This document shows, in pieces, positions 8,293-18,543 of a stretch of DNA of 64,000 nucleotides (position 1 is the first letter of the stretch; each line of letters starts with the position of its first letter). The position numbers and the translations under genes are program-made. Below the pieces are notes generated by a model that saw only the letters and a list, made by a program, of their open reading frames with translations, was not told where the DNA came from and searched no databases. Origin of the DNA: Dietzia psychralcaliphila (lineage in GTDB: Bacteria; Actinomycetota; Actinomycetes; Mycobacteriales; Mycobacteriaceae); contig NZ_CP015453.1 in the NCBI RefSeq assembly GCF_003096095.1, positions 2,108,001 through 2,172,000 of the forward strand, written 5' to 3'.

Positions 8293-9909
8293 TCACTGGT
8301 AGGACACGAACCACGGCCGGGGTTCGACCGCCATCGTCTGCTCGGGTGTGAAGGTCGGCGTGTCCTCGTCGTAGAAGTTCTTCCACGCCATCCAGATGTC
8401 CGGGGACAGTCCCTGCTGTAGGACCTCCCACGTCTCCAGCTTCATCTCCGGGGTCCCGTGCCCGTCGGCGTGGAGTGAGATCGCCACCTCGGGGCGCGAG
8501 GTGTCGATGTCCTCGCGATCGGTGAGCATCGCCAGGCTGAACTGGTGCAGGATGAGCAGCTTCTGCGGCCCGCCGGTGTCGCGGGCGAGGTCCGCGAGCC
8601 AGTGCGTGACCCGGTTGATCTCCTCGGCGCTCGCGCTACCGATCTGCGCACCCGGCCGCTGGCCGGGCTCGAGCTTCCACTCGGGGTCCAGGGCCAGTCC
8701 CACGTTGGGACGCCTGAGCAGCTCCTCGAACGGCTTGGCCTGGTCGAGCAGGTCCGCCATGCCGGGCTGGAGGTCGATCACCGCGTATCCCCCGGCGTCG
8801 GTGATCGCGTCGACCATGGGGACGAACACCTCGGGGTCCCATTCGTTCGTGTAGTTGCCGTCGGGCCCCGGCTCGGTGGCCGCGACGGTACCGATGATCT
8901 CGAACGCGGGCACCACCGGCTCCGGCGAGAAGGGCTGGTACTCCTCGACCAACTGTTGCACCCGTTCCGCGGTCTCCTCCGGCCCCTGCTCCCCGAGGAT
9001 GCCCAGGGCCGGGGTGATCGGCGACCCGTAGGCCGCCACGAAGCGCCGGCCCGGGAACAGCAGCTGCCCCCCGCCGGGGAGTTCGGGGACGGTGCGCGCC
9101 TGTTCGACCCTGTCCGCCAGCTCGTCCTCGGTGCCCCATCCGGGTCCGAGGGCGACCACGGCGCCGGCGTCCATGACGGCCTCGACCGAACCGCCGTCGA
9201 CCCGCGGATCCGGGGCCCGCAGGTGGGCCACCGCCGCTCCGGTCGCGACGGCGGTCGCCACCGCGGCCACCGGGGTCTGGTCGTGTACGAGGACACGGGG
9301 GGCGTCCTCCGCAGTCCAGGCGGGCTCTCCGACGGAGAACGCCTCGACATCCGCGGCCGGGTCGCCGCCGGCGTTGAACTCACCGGCGACCAACAGAGAC
9401 GGCGAGCCCGGGGCCTGATGGACCGTCACGTCGTCCACGCGGTCTCCCGCGATCTCCTGTTCGGACTCGAACGTGATCCCGGTGAGCTCCTCCAGCTCCG
9501 AGCGCTCCCGGGGGGCGTCGACCACCTCGCCGTCGTCGGGGGTGAAGGTCACCTCGCCGACCCGCAGTACCCGCTCGGTGCCCAGCCGGTCCAGTTCATC
9601 CGCCAGAGCGTCGTCACCGCCGGCCACCGCGGTGAGCATCGGCGCGCGCAGACCCACGGCCACCGACGCGGCGCGGGCCCGGGCGGCCTCGTCCGGTGCT
9701 GCCACCACGACCACCGGGGCGCTCTCCACCAGCAGGCGTGTCGTCTCGACGCCCGATTCGTCGCCGTCGACCGCGACCCGGGCCCCCTCGACCTGCGCCG
9801 CGGTGATCCCCGGGGCGTCGTCGCTGGACCCCGACGTGCATGCGGCGGTGGAGGCGACCAGGCACAACGAGAGGACCGCCGCCCCCACACCTCGGTTGAT
9901 GTGGCGCAC
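8293..9909 (-). CDS. Large secreted lipoprotein of unknown function
   Basis: 538 residues. The first 24 form a lipoprotein signal peptide (MRHINRG, hydrophobic core, then STAAC), so the mature protein should be anchored to the outer face of the membrane. The N-terminal half has repeated value/time-like segments (VVVVAAPDEAARARA, GTERVLRVGEV) recalling cell-wall-binding repeat 2 domains. The C-terminal half (about 320-538), with WDPEVFVPMVDAI, LALDPEW and ILHQFSLAMLTDRE, looks like an alpha/beta barrel. Start is GTG 9909 behind GGAGG at ideal spacing. It lies downstream of ilvC with a 77-base gap. I do not recognise the function; domain readings are by eye only. Confidence 0.75.
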   Translation of the reverse strand: MRHINRGVGAAVLSLCLVASTAACTSGSSDDAPGITAAQVEGARVAVDGDESGVETTRLLVESAPVVVVAAPDEAARARAASVAVGLRAPMLTAVAGGDDALADELDRLGTERVLRVGEVTFTPDDGEVVDAPRERSELEELTGITFESEQEIAGDRVDDVTVHQAPGSPSLLVAGEFNAGGDPAADVEAFSVGEPAWTAEDAPRVLVHDQTPVAAVATAVATGAAVAHLRAPDPRVDGGSVEAVMDAGAVVALGPGWGTEDELADRVEQARTVPELPGGGQLLFPGRRFVAAYGSPITPALGILGEQGPEETAERVQQLVEEYQPFSPEPVVPAFEIIGTVAATEPGPDGNYTNEWDPEVFVPMVDAITDAGGYAVIDLQPGMADLLDQAKPFEELLRRPNVGLALDPEWKLEPGQRPGAQIGSASAEEINRVTHWLADLARDTGGPQKLLILHQFSLAMLTDREDIDTSRPEVAISLHADGHGTPEMKLETWEVLQQGLSPDIWMAWKNFYDEDTPTFTPEQTMAVEPRPWFVSYQ

Positions 9910-9986
9910 GGCGGTCCTCCTGAAGCTCGGGATTCGATCCCGGTGGACCCTACAGGGGCCTCACCCGGATCCGTCCCCCAGGTTGA

Positions 9987-11054
<1,068 letters not shown>

Positions 11055-11056
<2 letters not shown>

Positions 11057-11561
11057 ATCGAGTGGTGGTGATGGACTTGGGGCCGCGTCCCAGCGCGACC
11101 ATGCCGGACTGCACGATCTCGCGGATTCCGTAGCCGTCGAGCATGCGCAGCAACGCATCGAGTTTGTCCGGTGTACCGGTCGCCTCGAGCGTGAGCGATT
11201 CCGGCGAGACGTCCACGATGTGGGCGCGGAACAGAGTGGCGATCTCGACGATCTGGCCACGGTTGGTGGTGTCGGCGCGGACCTTGACCAGCGTGAGTTC
11301 CCGGGCGACCGAGCCGGCCGGGTCCTGCTCCACGATCTTGATGACGTTGACCAGCTTGTTGAGCTGTTTGGTCACCTGCTCGAGCGGGAAGTCCTCGACG
11401 GCCACGACGATCGTCATGCGCGAGAGCCCGTCGGTCTCGGTGGGGCCCACCGCGAGGGACTCGATGTTGAACCCGCGCCGGGAGAACAGCGACGCCACGC
11501 GTGCGAGCACGCCGGGCTTGTCCTCCACCAGCACGCTCAGGGTGTGGGAGCGGGCGGTCAC
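11055..11561 (-). CDS. ilvN: Acetolactate synthase small (regulatory) subunit
   Basis: 168 residues: an N-terminal ACT domain opening with [20 protein letters not shown], then the ALS small-subunit C-terminal domain ending [18 protein letters not shown]. It activates IlvB and confers valine feedback inhibition. I chose GTG 11561, which overlaps the ilvB stop (GTGA) and gives the family's normal N-terminus, rather than a start 55 codons upstream inside ilvB. Coupled translation fits a complex with fixed stoichiometry. Confidence 0.96.
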
Positions 11562-13453
11562 TGGTCCTCCTCCTGGGCGGCGAGCACGGCGGCGTCGATC
11601 CGCTCGGTCACCTCGTGGACGTCCGCGGCGTCGTCCGCCACGGAATCGGTGTCGTCGAACAGCGGCCGGATGTCCCGGGCCGCCATGATCTCGTCGTTGG
11701 ACGTGCCCGCCGCGACCATCGGCCACACCTGGGCGTCCTTGCCCACGATGAAGTCGATGACCACCGGGCGGTCGTTGATCTCGCGTGCCTTGGCGATCAC
11801 CTCGTCGACGTCCTCCGCCCGGTCACAGCGGAACGCCACGCAACCCAGGGCCTCGCCGAGCTTGACGAAGTCGGGGATGAGCCTGGACTGCGTCGACAGG
11901 TCGGTCTGCGAGTAGCGCTGATCGTAGAACAGCGTCTGCCACTGGCGGACCATCCCGAGGTTGCCGTTGTTGATCAGTGCGACCTTGATGGGCGCGCCCT
12001 CGATCGCACAGGTGGCGAGCTCCTGGTTGGTCATCTGGAAGCACCCGTCGCCGTCGATCGCCCACACCTCGGCGTCCGGGCGACCGAACTTGGCGCCCAT
12101 CGCCGCGGGCACCGAGTACCCCATGGTCCCGAGCCCCCCCGAGTTCAGCCACGTGCGCGGCTTCTCGTACTGGACGAACTGCGCGGCCCACATCTGGTGC
12201 TGGCCCACCCCGGCGCAGTAGACCGCGTCGGGGCCGGCGGCCGCGCTCAGTCGCTCGATCACGTACTCGGGAGAGAGCGAACCGTCCGACTGCGGGCCGT
12301 ATCCGAGCGGGTACTCGGAGCGGATCTCGTCCAGCTGCCCCACCCAGGGGGTCGGCTCGACGAGCGCCCCGGAGTCGCGCTCGCCGCGCAGGGTCTCGAC
12401 GAGTTCGGTCAGCACCTCCCTGATGTCACCGACGATCGGCACGTCGACGGCACGGTTCTTGCCGATCTCCGCCGGGTCGATGTCCGCGTGGATGACCTTG
12501 GCGTCCGGCGCGAAGGTGTCGAGCTGACCGGTGACCCGGTCGTCGAACCGGGCGCCCAGGGTGACGAGCAGATCCGACCGCTGCAGTGCCGCCACCGCGG
12601 CGACCGTGCCGTGCATGCCGGGCATGCCGTAGTGCAGCCGGTGCGAATCGGGGAACGCCCCTCGCGCCATCAGCGTGGTGACCACCGGGATGCCCGACAG
12701 TTCGGCCAGGGCGAGGAGCTCCGCCGAGGCGTCGGCCTTGATCACGCCGCCGCCGACGTACAGGACCGGGCGCGTGGCCTTGGCGATGAGTCGGGCCGCC
12801 TCCCGGATCTGCTTGCCGTGCGGCTTGGTCACCGGCCGGTACCCGGGCAGCTTCATCTCCGGCGGCCACGAGAACGTCATCTCGGCCTGCAGGACGTCCT
12901 TGGGGATGTCCACCAGCACCGCACCCGGTCGACCGGTCTGGGCGATGTGGAACGCCTCCGCGATCATCCGCGGGATGTCCTCGCCGTGAGAGACGAGGAA
13001 GTTGTGCTTAGTGATGGGCATGGTGATGCCGGAGATGTCGGCCTCCTGGAAGCCGTCCGTGCCGATGAGCGCGGTGCCCACCTGCCCGGTGATGGCCACG
13101 ATCGGAACCGAGTCCATCTGGGCGTCCGCCAGCGGGGTCACCAGGTTGGTGGCCCCGGGACCCGACGTGGCCATGCAGACACCGACCCGACCGGTGGCCT
13201 GCGCGTAACCGGTCGCGGCGTGACCCGCGCCCTGCTCGTGCCGGACCAGCACGTGTCGGACCTTGACCGAGTCGTAGAGGGGATCGTAGACGGGCAGGAT
13301 CGCGCCGCCGGGGATGCCGAAAACAACCTCGGTGCCGATCTCCTCGAGGGACCGGACGACCGCCTGGGCGCCCGTCATCCGCTCGGGGGCCGCTGACCGG
13401 GCCTTCTGCTCTGCACCCGGACGGGGTCCGGGCTGTGCCGTTGGTGCGCTCAC
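11558..13453 (-). CDS. ilvB: Acetolactate (acetohydroxyacid) synthase large subunit
   Basis: 631 residues. It condenses two pyruvates, or pyruvate and 2-oxobutyrate, using thiamine diphosphate, FAD and Mg2+, the committed step to branched-chain amino acids. Visible: the catalytic glutamate in [15 protein letters not shown] (about residue 80), SGPGATNLV, the FAD region, and the ThDP motif [17 protein letters not shown] (about 490). A 25-residue low-complexity leader precedes the core. Start is GTG 13453 behind GAAGGA eight bases upstream. It is preceded by an attenuator and a short leader peptide, so expression is probably controlled by branched-chain aminoacyl-tRNA supply. Confidence 0.97.
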   Translation of the reverse strand: MSAPTAQPGPRPGAEQKARSAAPERMTGAQAVVRSLEEIGTEVVFGIPGGAILPVYDPLYDSVKVRHVLVRHEQGAGHAATGYAQATGRVGVCMATSGPGATNLVTPLADAQMDSVPIVAITGQVGTALIGTDGFQEADISGITMPITKHNFLVSHGEDIPRMIAEAFHIAQTGRPGAVLVDIPKDVLQAEMTFSWPPEMKLPGYRPVTKPHGKQIREAARLIAKATRPVLYVGGGVIKADASAELLALAELSGIPVVTTLMARGAFPDSHRLHYGMPGMHGTVAAVAALQRSDLLVTLGARFDDRVTGQLDTFAPDAKVIHADIDPAEIGKNRAVDVPIVGDIREVLTELVETLRGERDSGALVEPTPWVGQLDEIRSEYPLGYGPQSDGSLSPEYVIERLSAAAGPDAVYCAGVGQHQMWAAQFVQYEKPRTWLNSGGLGTMGYSVPAAMGAKFGRPDAEVWAIDGDGCFQMTNQELATCAIEGAPIKVALINNGNLGMVRQWQTLFYDQRYSQTDLSTQSRLIPDFVKLGEALGCVAFRCDRAEDVDEVIAKAREINDRPVVIDFIVGKDAQVWPMVAAGTSNDEIMAARDIRPLFDDTDSVADDAADVHEVTERIDAAVLAAQEEDQ

Positions 13454-13530
13454 TTCAACTGTCCTTCATGCTGGTCGTGGAGCTGACGTTCGTCGCCGCA
13501 CCCGGTCCGGTGGGACCGGGGGAACCCGGC

Positions 13531-13560
13531 AACAAAAAACCCCCGACGGCCACGGGGGCC
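13531..13560 (-). terminator. Rho-independent terminator acting as ilvB attenuator
   Basis: On the minus strand CCCCCG (13558-13553) pairs with CGGGGG (13545-13540) around a 7-base loop and is followed by six U (13539-13534). It lies between the leader peptide stop and ilvB, the position of an attenuator. The 5' arm overlaps CGCCGGCC (13564-13557), which is perfectly complementary to GGCCGGCG in the leader peptide coding region (13618-13611). That pairing would be a natural antiterminator. Confidence 0.8.
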
Positions 13561-13597
13561 GGCGAGGGTGCGCGTCGACGGAAAGCCAGGTAGCGGC

Positions 13598-13645
13598 TCA
13601 GGCGCCGACGCGCCGGCCGAGTACTAGACCGTTCCAGGTGTTCAC
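13598..13645 (-). CDS. ilvB leader (attenuator) peptide, 15 residues
   Basis: GTG 13645 opens a 15-codon frame, MNTWNGLVLGRRVGA, ending at TGA 13598. It contains Leu-Val-Leu and Val codons, including the rare Leu codon CTA and Val codon GTA, directly before an 8-base sequence that can pair with the attenuator stem. The LVLGxRVG core matches the kind of leader peptide I recall for Streptomyces ilvB. Stalling at Leu/Val codons would free the antiterminator. No Shine-Dalgarno is visible; the promoter places the transcript start at or next to the GTG, so it is probably translated leaderless. Confidence 0.7.
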   Translation of the reverse strand: MNTWNGLVLGRRVGA

Positions 13646-13651
13646 GCGCTC

Positions 13652-13681
13652 AGGTTAGGCTCCGGCCGTCGCGGTCGTCAA
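13652..13681 (-). promoter_or_regulatory. Promoter of the ilvB leader
   Basis: On the minus strand TTGACG (13681-13676) and TAACCT (13657-13652) are separated by 18 bases. The -35 is near consensus and the -10 is weak. Six bases follow the -10 before GTG 13645, so the predicted transcript begins at the leader peptide start. It is divergent from the cfp6-like gene starting at 13733. Confidence 0.55.
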
Positions 13682-13732
13682 CTCGTGGAACTGCGATCCC
13701 ACATAGTGGACCGTGAGACAGTGGGACGCATC

Positions 13733-14188
13733 ATGAGCGCCCCATTCAGAGCACCCCACCCGGAGTCGACGCCCACCGACCGCGCACTCTTCCGGGTCAA
13801 CCCCATGTCCTACGCCGTCATCGCCATCTTCGTCCTGGCGATCCTCTGGCCCATCAGCGCCTACCCCGTCACTCTGGGGTGGCTCGTGCTGCTCCCGATC
13901 GCGTTCGGCTGGTGGGTCGCGCGGACCACCACCCGGGTCGACGAGGACGGTGTCCATCTCTCGTCATGGCGGACGAGAAGGTCCGTGCCCTGGGAGGAGG
14001 TCAAGGGAGTGATGTTCCCCAAGAACGGCTTCGCCCGTCTGGTCACCACCACCGAGGACTCACTCACGATGGGCGGGGTCTCGTTCCACGATCTCCCCAG
14101 GCTCTCCGTCGCCAGCCGAGGACGGATCCGTGACCCCTACAGCGTCACCCGACCCGACACCGCCGCCCCGACCGACGACGTCTCCTGA
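13733..14188 (+). CDS. Cfp6-like PH-domain membrane protein
   Basis: 151 residues from ATG 13733. Two adjacent hydrophobic segments (about 25-60, AVIAIFVLAILWPISAY and LGWLVLLPIAFGWWV) are followed by a small PH-like domain with VDEDGVHLSSWRTRRSVPWEEV (about 70-92), the bPH_6 arrangement. M. tuberculosis Cfp6, divergent from ilvB1, is the likely orthologue and its position is conserved here. Function is unknown. The frame is open 16 codons upstream, but ATG 13733 begins the conserved part. Its 3' end overlaps the convergent YhgE-like gene by 129 bases, and a 15-base tandem repeat begins at its stop codon. Confidence 0.8.
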   Translation: MSAPFRAPHPESTPTDRALFRVNPMSYAVIAIFVLAILWPISAYPVTLGWLVLLPIAFGWWVARTTTRVDEDGVHLSSWRTRRSVPWEEVKGVMFPKNGFARLVTTTEDSLTMGGVSFHDLPRLSVASRGRIRDPYSVTRPDTAAPTDDVS

Positions 14189-15577
14189 ACGGCGGTCGCT
14201 CGAACGGCGGTCCCTCGAACTGCGGTCATTCGAACTGCGGTCGCTCGAACGGCGGCCCGCCGGCACACGGTCGGCGACAGCCTGGCGGCGCATCCCCATC
14301 CGCTCGTACACCACGGTGACCACCACTCCCGCCAGGAGCCCGGCCACGGCCCAGCCACCGAGGACCCAGACCGCGTGCCCCAGTCCCGCATCCCAACTCG
14401 AGTCGAAGAACATGATCGCGCGCAGCCCCAGGTAGGCCTGGTGCATCGGTTGGAGGCTGCCGATCGCGACGAACACCTGCGGGAGCATCTGAGTGGGCGT
14501 GGCGCCGCCCGAGGTGGGTATCCCCAGCACCACGAACAGCACCAGATTGACCAGGAGTCCGGCGTTTCCGATCGCCGCGATGATGGTGTGTGCGCACACC
14601 CCGACCGCGATGATGACGAGGTTGGAGAACCAGAACATGTGCCACGGGTCGTAACCGGTGACCCCGATGATGTCCGCGACGACAAGGCACAACCCCGACA
14701 CGAGCGGGGCCGTCACCAGGGTCACGACCCATTTGCGGACCAGTGTCTGGAGTCGGCCGAACGGGGCCACGTGGACGTGCAGCGTCATCGGGCCGATCTC
14801 CAGGGGGATGAACCCGAGCCGCGCGTCCAGGAGTGCGGAGATGATCATCGCCCCGGTGAATCCCGCGAGGACCACGATCAGGGCGTAGAACATCGGTAGC
14901 GAGGCGTTGGACACCCCGTCCGGCAACGGGTTCCACGCCGTCACGTCGATACCGACCGGGTCCTGGAGAGCGAGAGCCGCCGCGGCGCCGACCGTCCTGC
15001 CCTCCGCCTCGGCCAGCAGCTGCGACTCCGAGAGCAGCCTGGGACCCATGCGGTCCCGGAACGACTCCTGCATCGCCCCCGCCATGGTGGTCATGACCTG
15101 GCTCGACACGATCGAGACGCGGGGCGAGTACTCGAGAGTGATCCGGGCGGGCGCGGGCGGCTCCGCGGCGTCCCCCGCTTCGGTGGCCGCCGCCTCGACC
15201 AGACCGACCACCCGCTCGCTCAGGTCGGCGGGGATCCGGACCGCCCCGAAGTACGACCCGTCACGCAGGCCCTCCTCCGCCGTCTCGGGGTCGACCACGT
15301 GCAGCCGGACCTTCTCCCAGTCGTTGTTCTGGAGCAGACCGGAGGTGATCTGCGATCCCACGTCGAGGTCCCGCACGCCGATCGGCGTGTCCAACGACGC
15401 TCCGCGGTCGGAGTCCACCACCGCCACGGGGATGTGCCTGGCGTGGGCCTGGGGGTCCGCGGTGCCGCCCAGATACATGAACGACAGGAGGAAGAACAGC
15501 CCGCAGACCAGAACCACCGCGCCTGCCGAATGTGAGGCGAACTCGCGGAAGCCGCCGGTGTGGCCGGAGTCGGTCAT
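14060..15577 (-). CDS. YhgE/Pip-type ABC-2-like membrane protein with repetitive tail
   Basis: About 505 residues: one N-terminal membrane helix (about 18-38), a long extracytoplasmic domain (about 40-235) containing AVVDSDRGASL, then five C-terminal helices (about 240-455) as in ABC-2 permeases of the YhgE/Pip/SNG1 group, which includes type VII secretion-associated and phage-infection proteins. No ATPase is adjacent. The last 55 residues are a disordered Arg/Ser/Asp tail encoded partly by a 15-base tandem repeat and overlapping the 3' end of the cfp6-like gene. I chose ATG 15577, which has GAGG six bases upstream; ATG 15589 is in frame just before it. The natural substrate is unknown. Confidence 0.8.
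   Translation of the reverse strand: MTDSGHTGGFREFASHSAGAVVLVCGLFFLLSFMYLGGTADPQAHARHIPVAVVDSDRGASLDTPIGVRDLDVGSQITSGLLQNNDWEKVRLHVVDPETAEEGLRDGSYFGAVRIPADLSERVVGLVEAAATEAGDAAEPPAPARITLEYSPRVSIVSSQVMTTMAGAMQESFRDRMGPRLLSESQLLAEAEGRTVGAAAALALQDPVGIDVTAWNPLPDGVSNASLPMFYALIVVLAGFTGAMIISALLDARLGFIPLEIGPMTLHVHVAPFGRLQTLVRKWVVTLVTAPLVSGLCLVVADIIGVTGYDPWHMFWFSNLVIIAVGVCAHTIIAAIGNAGLLVNLVLFVVLGIPTSGGATPTQMLPQVFVAIGSLQPMHQAYLGLRAIMFFDSSWDAGLGHAVWVLGGWAVAGLLAGVVVTVVYERMGMRRQAVADRVPAGRRSSDRSSNDRSSRDRRSSDRRSGDVVGRGGGVGSGDAVGVTDPSSAGDGEPGEIVERDPAHRE
14187..14261 (-). repeat. 15-base tandem repeat, five copies, coding
   Basis: Units begin at 14187, 14202, 14217, 14232 and 14247, with consensus GAACGGCGGTCGCTC and one to four changes per unit. 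On the minus strand they encode the Arg/Ser/Asp tail of the YhgE-like protein in frame (five residues per unit). The first unit overlaps the stop codon of the cfp6-like gene. The repeat probably grew by slippage. Confidence 0.9.
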
Positions 15578-15774
15578 GCTGATCCTCATTCGTGTGGAAC
15601 GCCGGTCGACCACACGGCCGACCGAGACGAAGTTACTCCTGCCACCGCGGGTAATGTGTACCCGTCCCCCGGAGCGTTCCCGCCCAAGTCACAGGGCCGG
15701 TCGCAGGTCTGATCGGGAGGACTGCCCACACGGGACGCCCGCCGCCGTAGTCCCCCGAACCGGATAGAGGTCCC

Positions 15775-17613
15775 ATGCCTCCCCTGAGGTCACGCACCAG
15801 CACCGCCGGACGCAACGCGGCGGGAGCTCGCGCCCTCTGGCGCGCCACCGGCATGACGGACGCGGACTTCGGCAAGCCGATCATCGCGGTCGCCAACTCG
15901 TACACCCAGTTCGTCCCGGGGCACGTGCACCTGAAGAACGTCGGCGAGATCGTCGCCGAGCAGATCACCGCTGCGGGCGGCGTCGCGCGCGAGTTCCACA
16001 CCATCGCCGTGGACGACGGCATCGCCATGGGGCACGCGGGGATGCTGTACTCGCTGCCCAGCCGCGAGATCATCGCCGACTCCGTCGAGTACATGGTCAA
16101 CGCGCACACCGCCGACGCACTGGTGTGCATCTCCAACTGCGACAAGATCACGCCGGGGATGCTCAACGCGGCGATGCGCCTGAACATCCCGACGGTGTTC
16201 GTCTCCGGCGGCCCCATGGAGTCCGGTTTCTCGGTGGTCGTCGACGGTGTGGTCAAGGCCGGGTCCGACCTCGTCACCGCGATCTCCGCCTCGGCCAACT
16301 CCGCGGTCGGCCAGGATGACCTCGACGCGATCGAGCGCTCGGCCTGCCCCACCTGTGGCTCCTGCTCGGGAATGTTCACCGCCAACTCCATGAACTGCCT
16401 CACCGAGGCCCTGGGGTTGTCCCTCCCGGGCAACGGGTCGACGCTGGCCACCCACAGCGCCCGCCGAGAACTGTTCGCCGAGGCCGGACGGGTCATCGTG
16501 GACCTGTGCCACCGCTACTACCGGGACGACGACGAGTCGGTACTCCCCCGGTCCGTGGCCACCAGCAATGCCTTCGCCAACGCCATGACGCTCGACGTGG
16601 CCATGGGCGGTTCCACCAACACTGTGCTGCACATCCTCGCCGCGGCCCGGGAGGGCGAGGTGGACTTCGACCTGCACGACATCGAGCAGATCTCCCGCCG
16701 TGTGCCGTGCCTGGCCAAGGTCGCGCCCAACTCCGACTACTACATGGAGCACGTCCACCGGGCCGGCGGCATCCCGGCGATCCTCGGCGAGCTGTTCCGG
16801 GGTGGGCTACTCGAGACAGAGGTCCACTCGGTCCACTCCCCCTCCCTCGAGCAGTACGTCGCGGACTGGGACATCCGTAGCGGCACGGCCACCGAGAAGG
16901 CGATCGAGCTGTTCCACGCCGCACCCGGTGGGGTCCGCACCATCGAACCGTTCTCCACCGACAACCGATGGGAGTCGCTGGACACGGACGCCGTGAACGG
17001 GTGCATCCACTCCGTCGAGCACCCCGCCACGGCCGAGGGCGGACTGGCAGTGCTCCGCGGCAACATCGCCCCCGACGGGTCCGTGTTCAAGACCGCCGGT
17101 GTATCCGAGGAGCACTTCCACTTCAGCGGACCGGCACGGGTGGTCGAGTCGCAGGAGGAGGCGGTGTCGGTGATCCTGGACAAGACCCTGCAGCCCGGGG
17201 AAGTGCTCGTGGTGCTCTACGAGGGTCCCGCCGGTGGCCCGGGGATGCAAGAGATGCTCCACCCCACCGCGTTCATCAAGGGCGCGGGCCTGGGCGCCAG
17301 ATGCGCCCTCATCACGGACGGCCGCTTCTCGGGGGGCTCGTCGGGCCTGTCAATCGGCCACATCGCCCCCGAGGCCGCCTCGGGCGGCCCGATCGGTCTG
17401 ATCCGGGACGGCGACGTGGTGACGATCGACGTCGCCACGCGCTCCATCTCGGTGGATCTGGACGACGACGAGTTGGACCGCCGCCGGGCCGCGAAGGGAT
17501 CCCTCCCCTGGCGTCCGGTCAACCGCGACCGGAAGGTCTCCGCCGCGCTGCGGGCGTACGCCTCCATGGCGTCCTCCGCCGACAAGGGTGCGGTGCGCAT
17601 CCTGCCCGACTGA
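15775..17613 (+). CDS. ilvD: Dihydroxy-acid dehydratase
   Basis: 612 residues, full length. It dehydrates dihydroxyisovalerate and dihydroxymethylvalerate to the 2-oxo acids, the step after IlvC. Visible: iron-sulphur cysteines in [12 protein letters not shown] (about residue 120) and [18 protein letters not shown] (about 195), and [14 protein letters not shown] (about 520) near the C-terminus; these fit the [2Fe-2S] type. ATG 15775 follows GATAGAGGTCCC. It is not in the ilvBNC operon but 2 kb away on the opposite strand with its own 197-base upstream region, where TAATGT (15652-15657) is a weak -10 candidate. No leader peptide or T-box is evident. Confidence 0.97.
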   Translation: MPPLRSRTSTAGRNAAGARALWRATGMTDADFGKPIIAVANSYTQFVPGHVHLKNVGEIVAEQITAAGGVAREFHTIAVDDGIAMGHAGMLYSLPSREIIADSVEYMVNAHTADALVCISNCDKITPGMLNAAMRLNIPTVFVSGGPMESGFSVVVDGVVKAGSDLVTAISASANSAVGQDDLDAIERSACPTCGSCSGMFTANSMNCLTEALGLSLPGNGSTLATHSARRELFAEAGRVIVDLCHRYYRDDDESVLPRSVATSNAFANAMTLDVAMGGSTNTVLHILAAAREGEVDFDLHDIEQISRRVPCLAKVAPNSDYYMEHVHRAGGIPAILGELFRGGLLETEVHSVHSPSLEQYVADWDIRSGTATEKAIELFHAAPGGVRTIEPFSTDNRWESLDTDAVNGCIHSVEHPATAEGGLAVLRGNIAPDGSVFKTAGVSEEHFHFSGPARVVESQEEAVSVILDKTLQPGEVLVVLYEGPAGGPGMQEMLHPTAFIKGAGLGARCALITDGRFSGGSSGLSIGHIAPEAASGGPIGLIRDGDVVTIDVATRSISVDLDDDELDRRRAAKGSLPWRPVNRDRKVSAALRAYASMASSADKGAVRILPD

Positions 17614-17639
17614 TCTCCCCGGTCCGCCGCGTGAACAGC

Positions 17640-17658
17640 GGGCCCGGTTCCCGGGCTC
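17640..17658. terminator. Hairpin between convergent ilvD and doxX genes
   Basis: GCCCGG (17642-17647) and CCGGGC (17651-17656) pair around a TTC loop, 29 bases past the ilvD stop and 12 bases past the end of the convergent DoxX gene. There is no U-tract. The symmetric position suits a bidirectional terminator. Confidence 0.4.
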
Positions 17659-17667
17659 CGCGCGTGC

Positions 17668-18477
17668 TCAGCCCGCGGTGACCGCGGGGCTGTCCGAGGT
17701 GGACGTCAACGGATTGGTGCCGTTGAGCAGGTACCAGATCACTCCTGCCGCGATCACGGCCAGCAGCAACCAGATCACTCCGCTGAACCGGGGACGGTGC
17801 GACCAGCGCCACCTGCGGTCGGCGGACCAGCGGCCGGCGCCGGCGAACAGGAGGGTGAGCAGGGCGGCGGCGTACAGCACGGACGTCTCGAGGCCACGGG
17901 TGGTCTCCCCGAGGAGCGGCATGGGATCGCCGCCGGTCAGCCGGACCGCGATGCCCAACCCGACCAACCCGAGCAACCCGGCCGCCGCGACCGGCGTGGC
18001 CAGGCCCACGACGAGCAGGACACCCGCGACCAACTCGACGGCGCCGCCGGCGATCGCGAGGAGCCGAGCCTGTTCGAACCCCGACTCGGTCAGGGTCTGG
18101 GTGAATCCGTCGATTCCCGGGCCTCCGAACAGACCGAAGAGCTTCTGCAGACCACGCATCGCCAGGAGGACTCCCACGGCGAGACGGAGCAGGAACAGTC
18201 CGAGGTCGGTCGTGCCGCGCCGCGAGATCTCGTCCCGGGGGGCGGGTTCGATGGTGGTGGGTTGGTCGCCGAACGGCAACGGCGTCGACGTGTCGTAGCC
18301 CCCGGACTCCGAGAACTGCGAGTAGTCCGTCCGACCCGCCGCGGGGAAGGCGGTGGTGGCGGAGTCCGTGGTCCCCGTGCCGGAACCGGTCCCCGTCGCG
18401 TTGGGGACGTCGAGCGGGTAGTCGACGTCGTGGATGATCTCGGTACGGGCGTCGTCTCCGGGCTTTGAGGAAGTCAC
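17668..18477 (-). CDS. DoxX family membrane protein
   Basis: About 269 residues: a long low-complexity N-terminal region (about 120 residues, Gly/Thr/Asp-rich), then a four-helix DoxX domain starting DLGLFLLRLAVGVLLAMRGLQKLFG and ending with a last helix and LNGTNPLTSTS. DoxX proteins are linked in mycobacteria to a membrane oxidoreductase complex with SseA and SodA; that role is only family-level here. M. tuberculosis has a DoxX gene next to lppZ, the same neighbour as here. I prefer GTG 18477, which lies 6 bases after a TATGGT hexamer (18489-18484) and would be leaderless; ATG 18480 adds one residue. Confidence 0.85.
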   Translation of the reverse strand: MTSSKPGDDARTEIIHDVDYPLDVPNATGTGSGTGTTDSATTAFPAAGRTDYSQFSESGGYDTSTPLPFGDQPTTIEPAPRDEISRRGTTDLGLFLLRLAVGVLLAMRGLQKLFGLFGGPGIDGFTQTLTESGFEQARLLAIAGGAVELVAGVLLVVGLATPVAAAGLLGLVGLGIAVRLTGGDPMPLLGETTRGLETSVLYAAALLTLLFAGAGRWSADRRWRWSHRPRFSGVIWLLLAVIAAGVIWYLLNGTNPLTSTSDSPAVTAG

Positions 18478-18530
18478 CATCCGACCATAGGCCGCTTCCC
18501 GGGCACCTGCACCCAGGACACGGCGCACCG

Positions 18531-18543
18531 TAGTCTTGTCGTC
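18531..18543 (+). promoter_or_regulatory. Predicted leaderless promoter of the LppZ-like gene
   Basis: TAGTCT at 18531-18536 is followed by exactly seven bases and then ATG 18544. There is no Shine-Dalgarno. A -10 hexamer at this distance predicts a transcript starting on the A of the start codon. Confidence 0.5.

Noticed and set aside
9928-9942. tRNA T-arm-like sequence CGGGATTCGATCCCG
   Set aside because: Only this arm is present in a 77-base gap; no acceptor, D or anticodon arms fit, so it is not a tRNA or attachment site.
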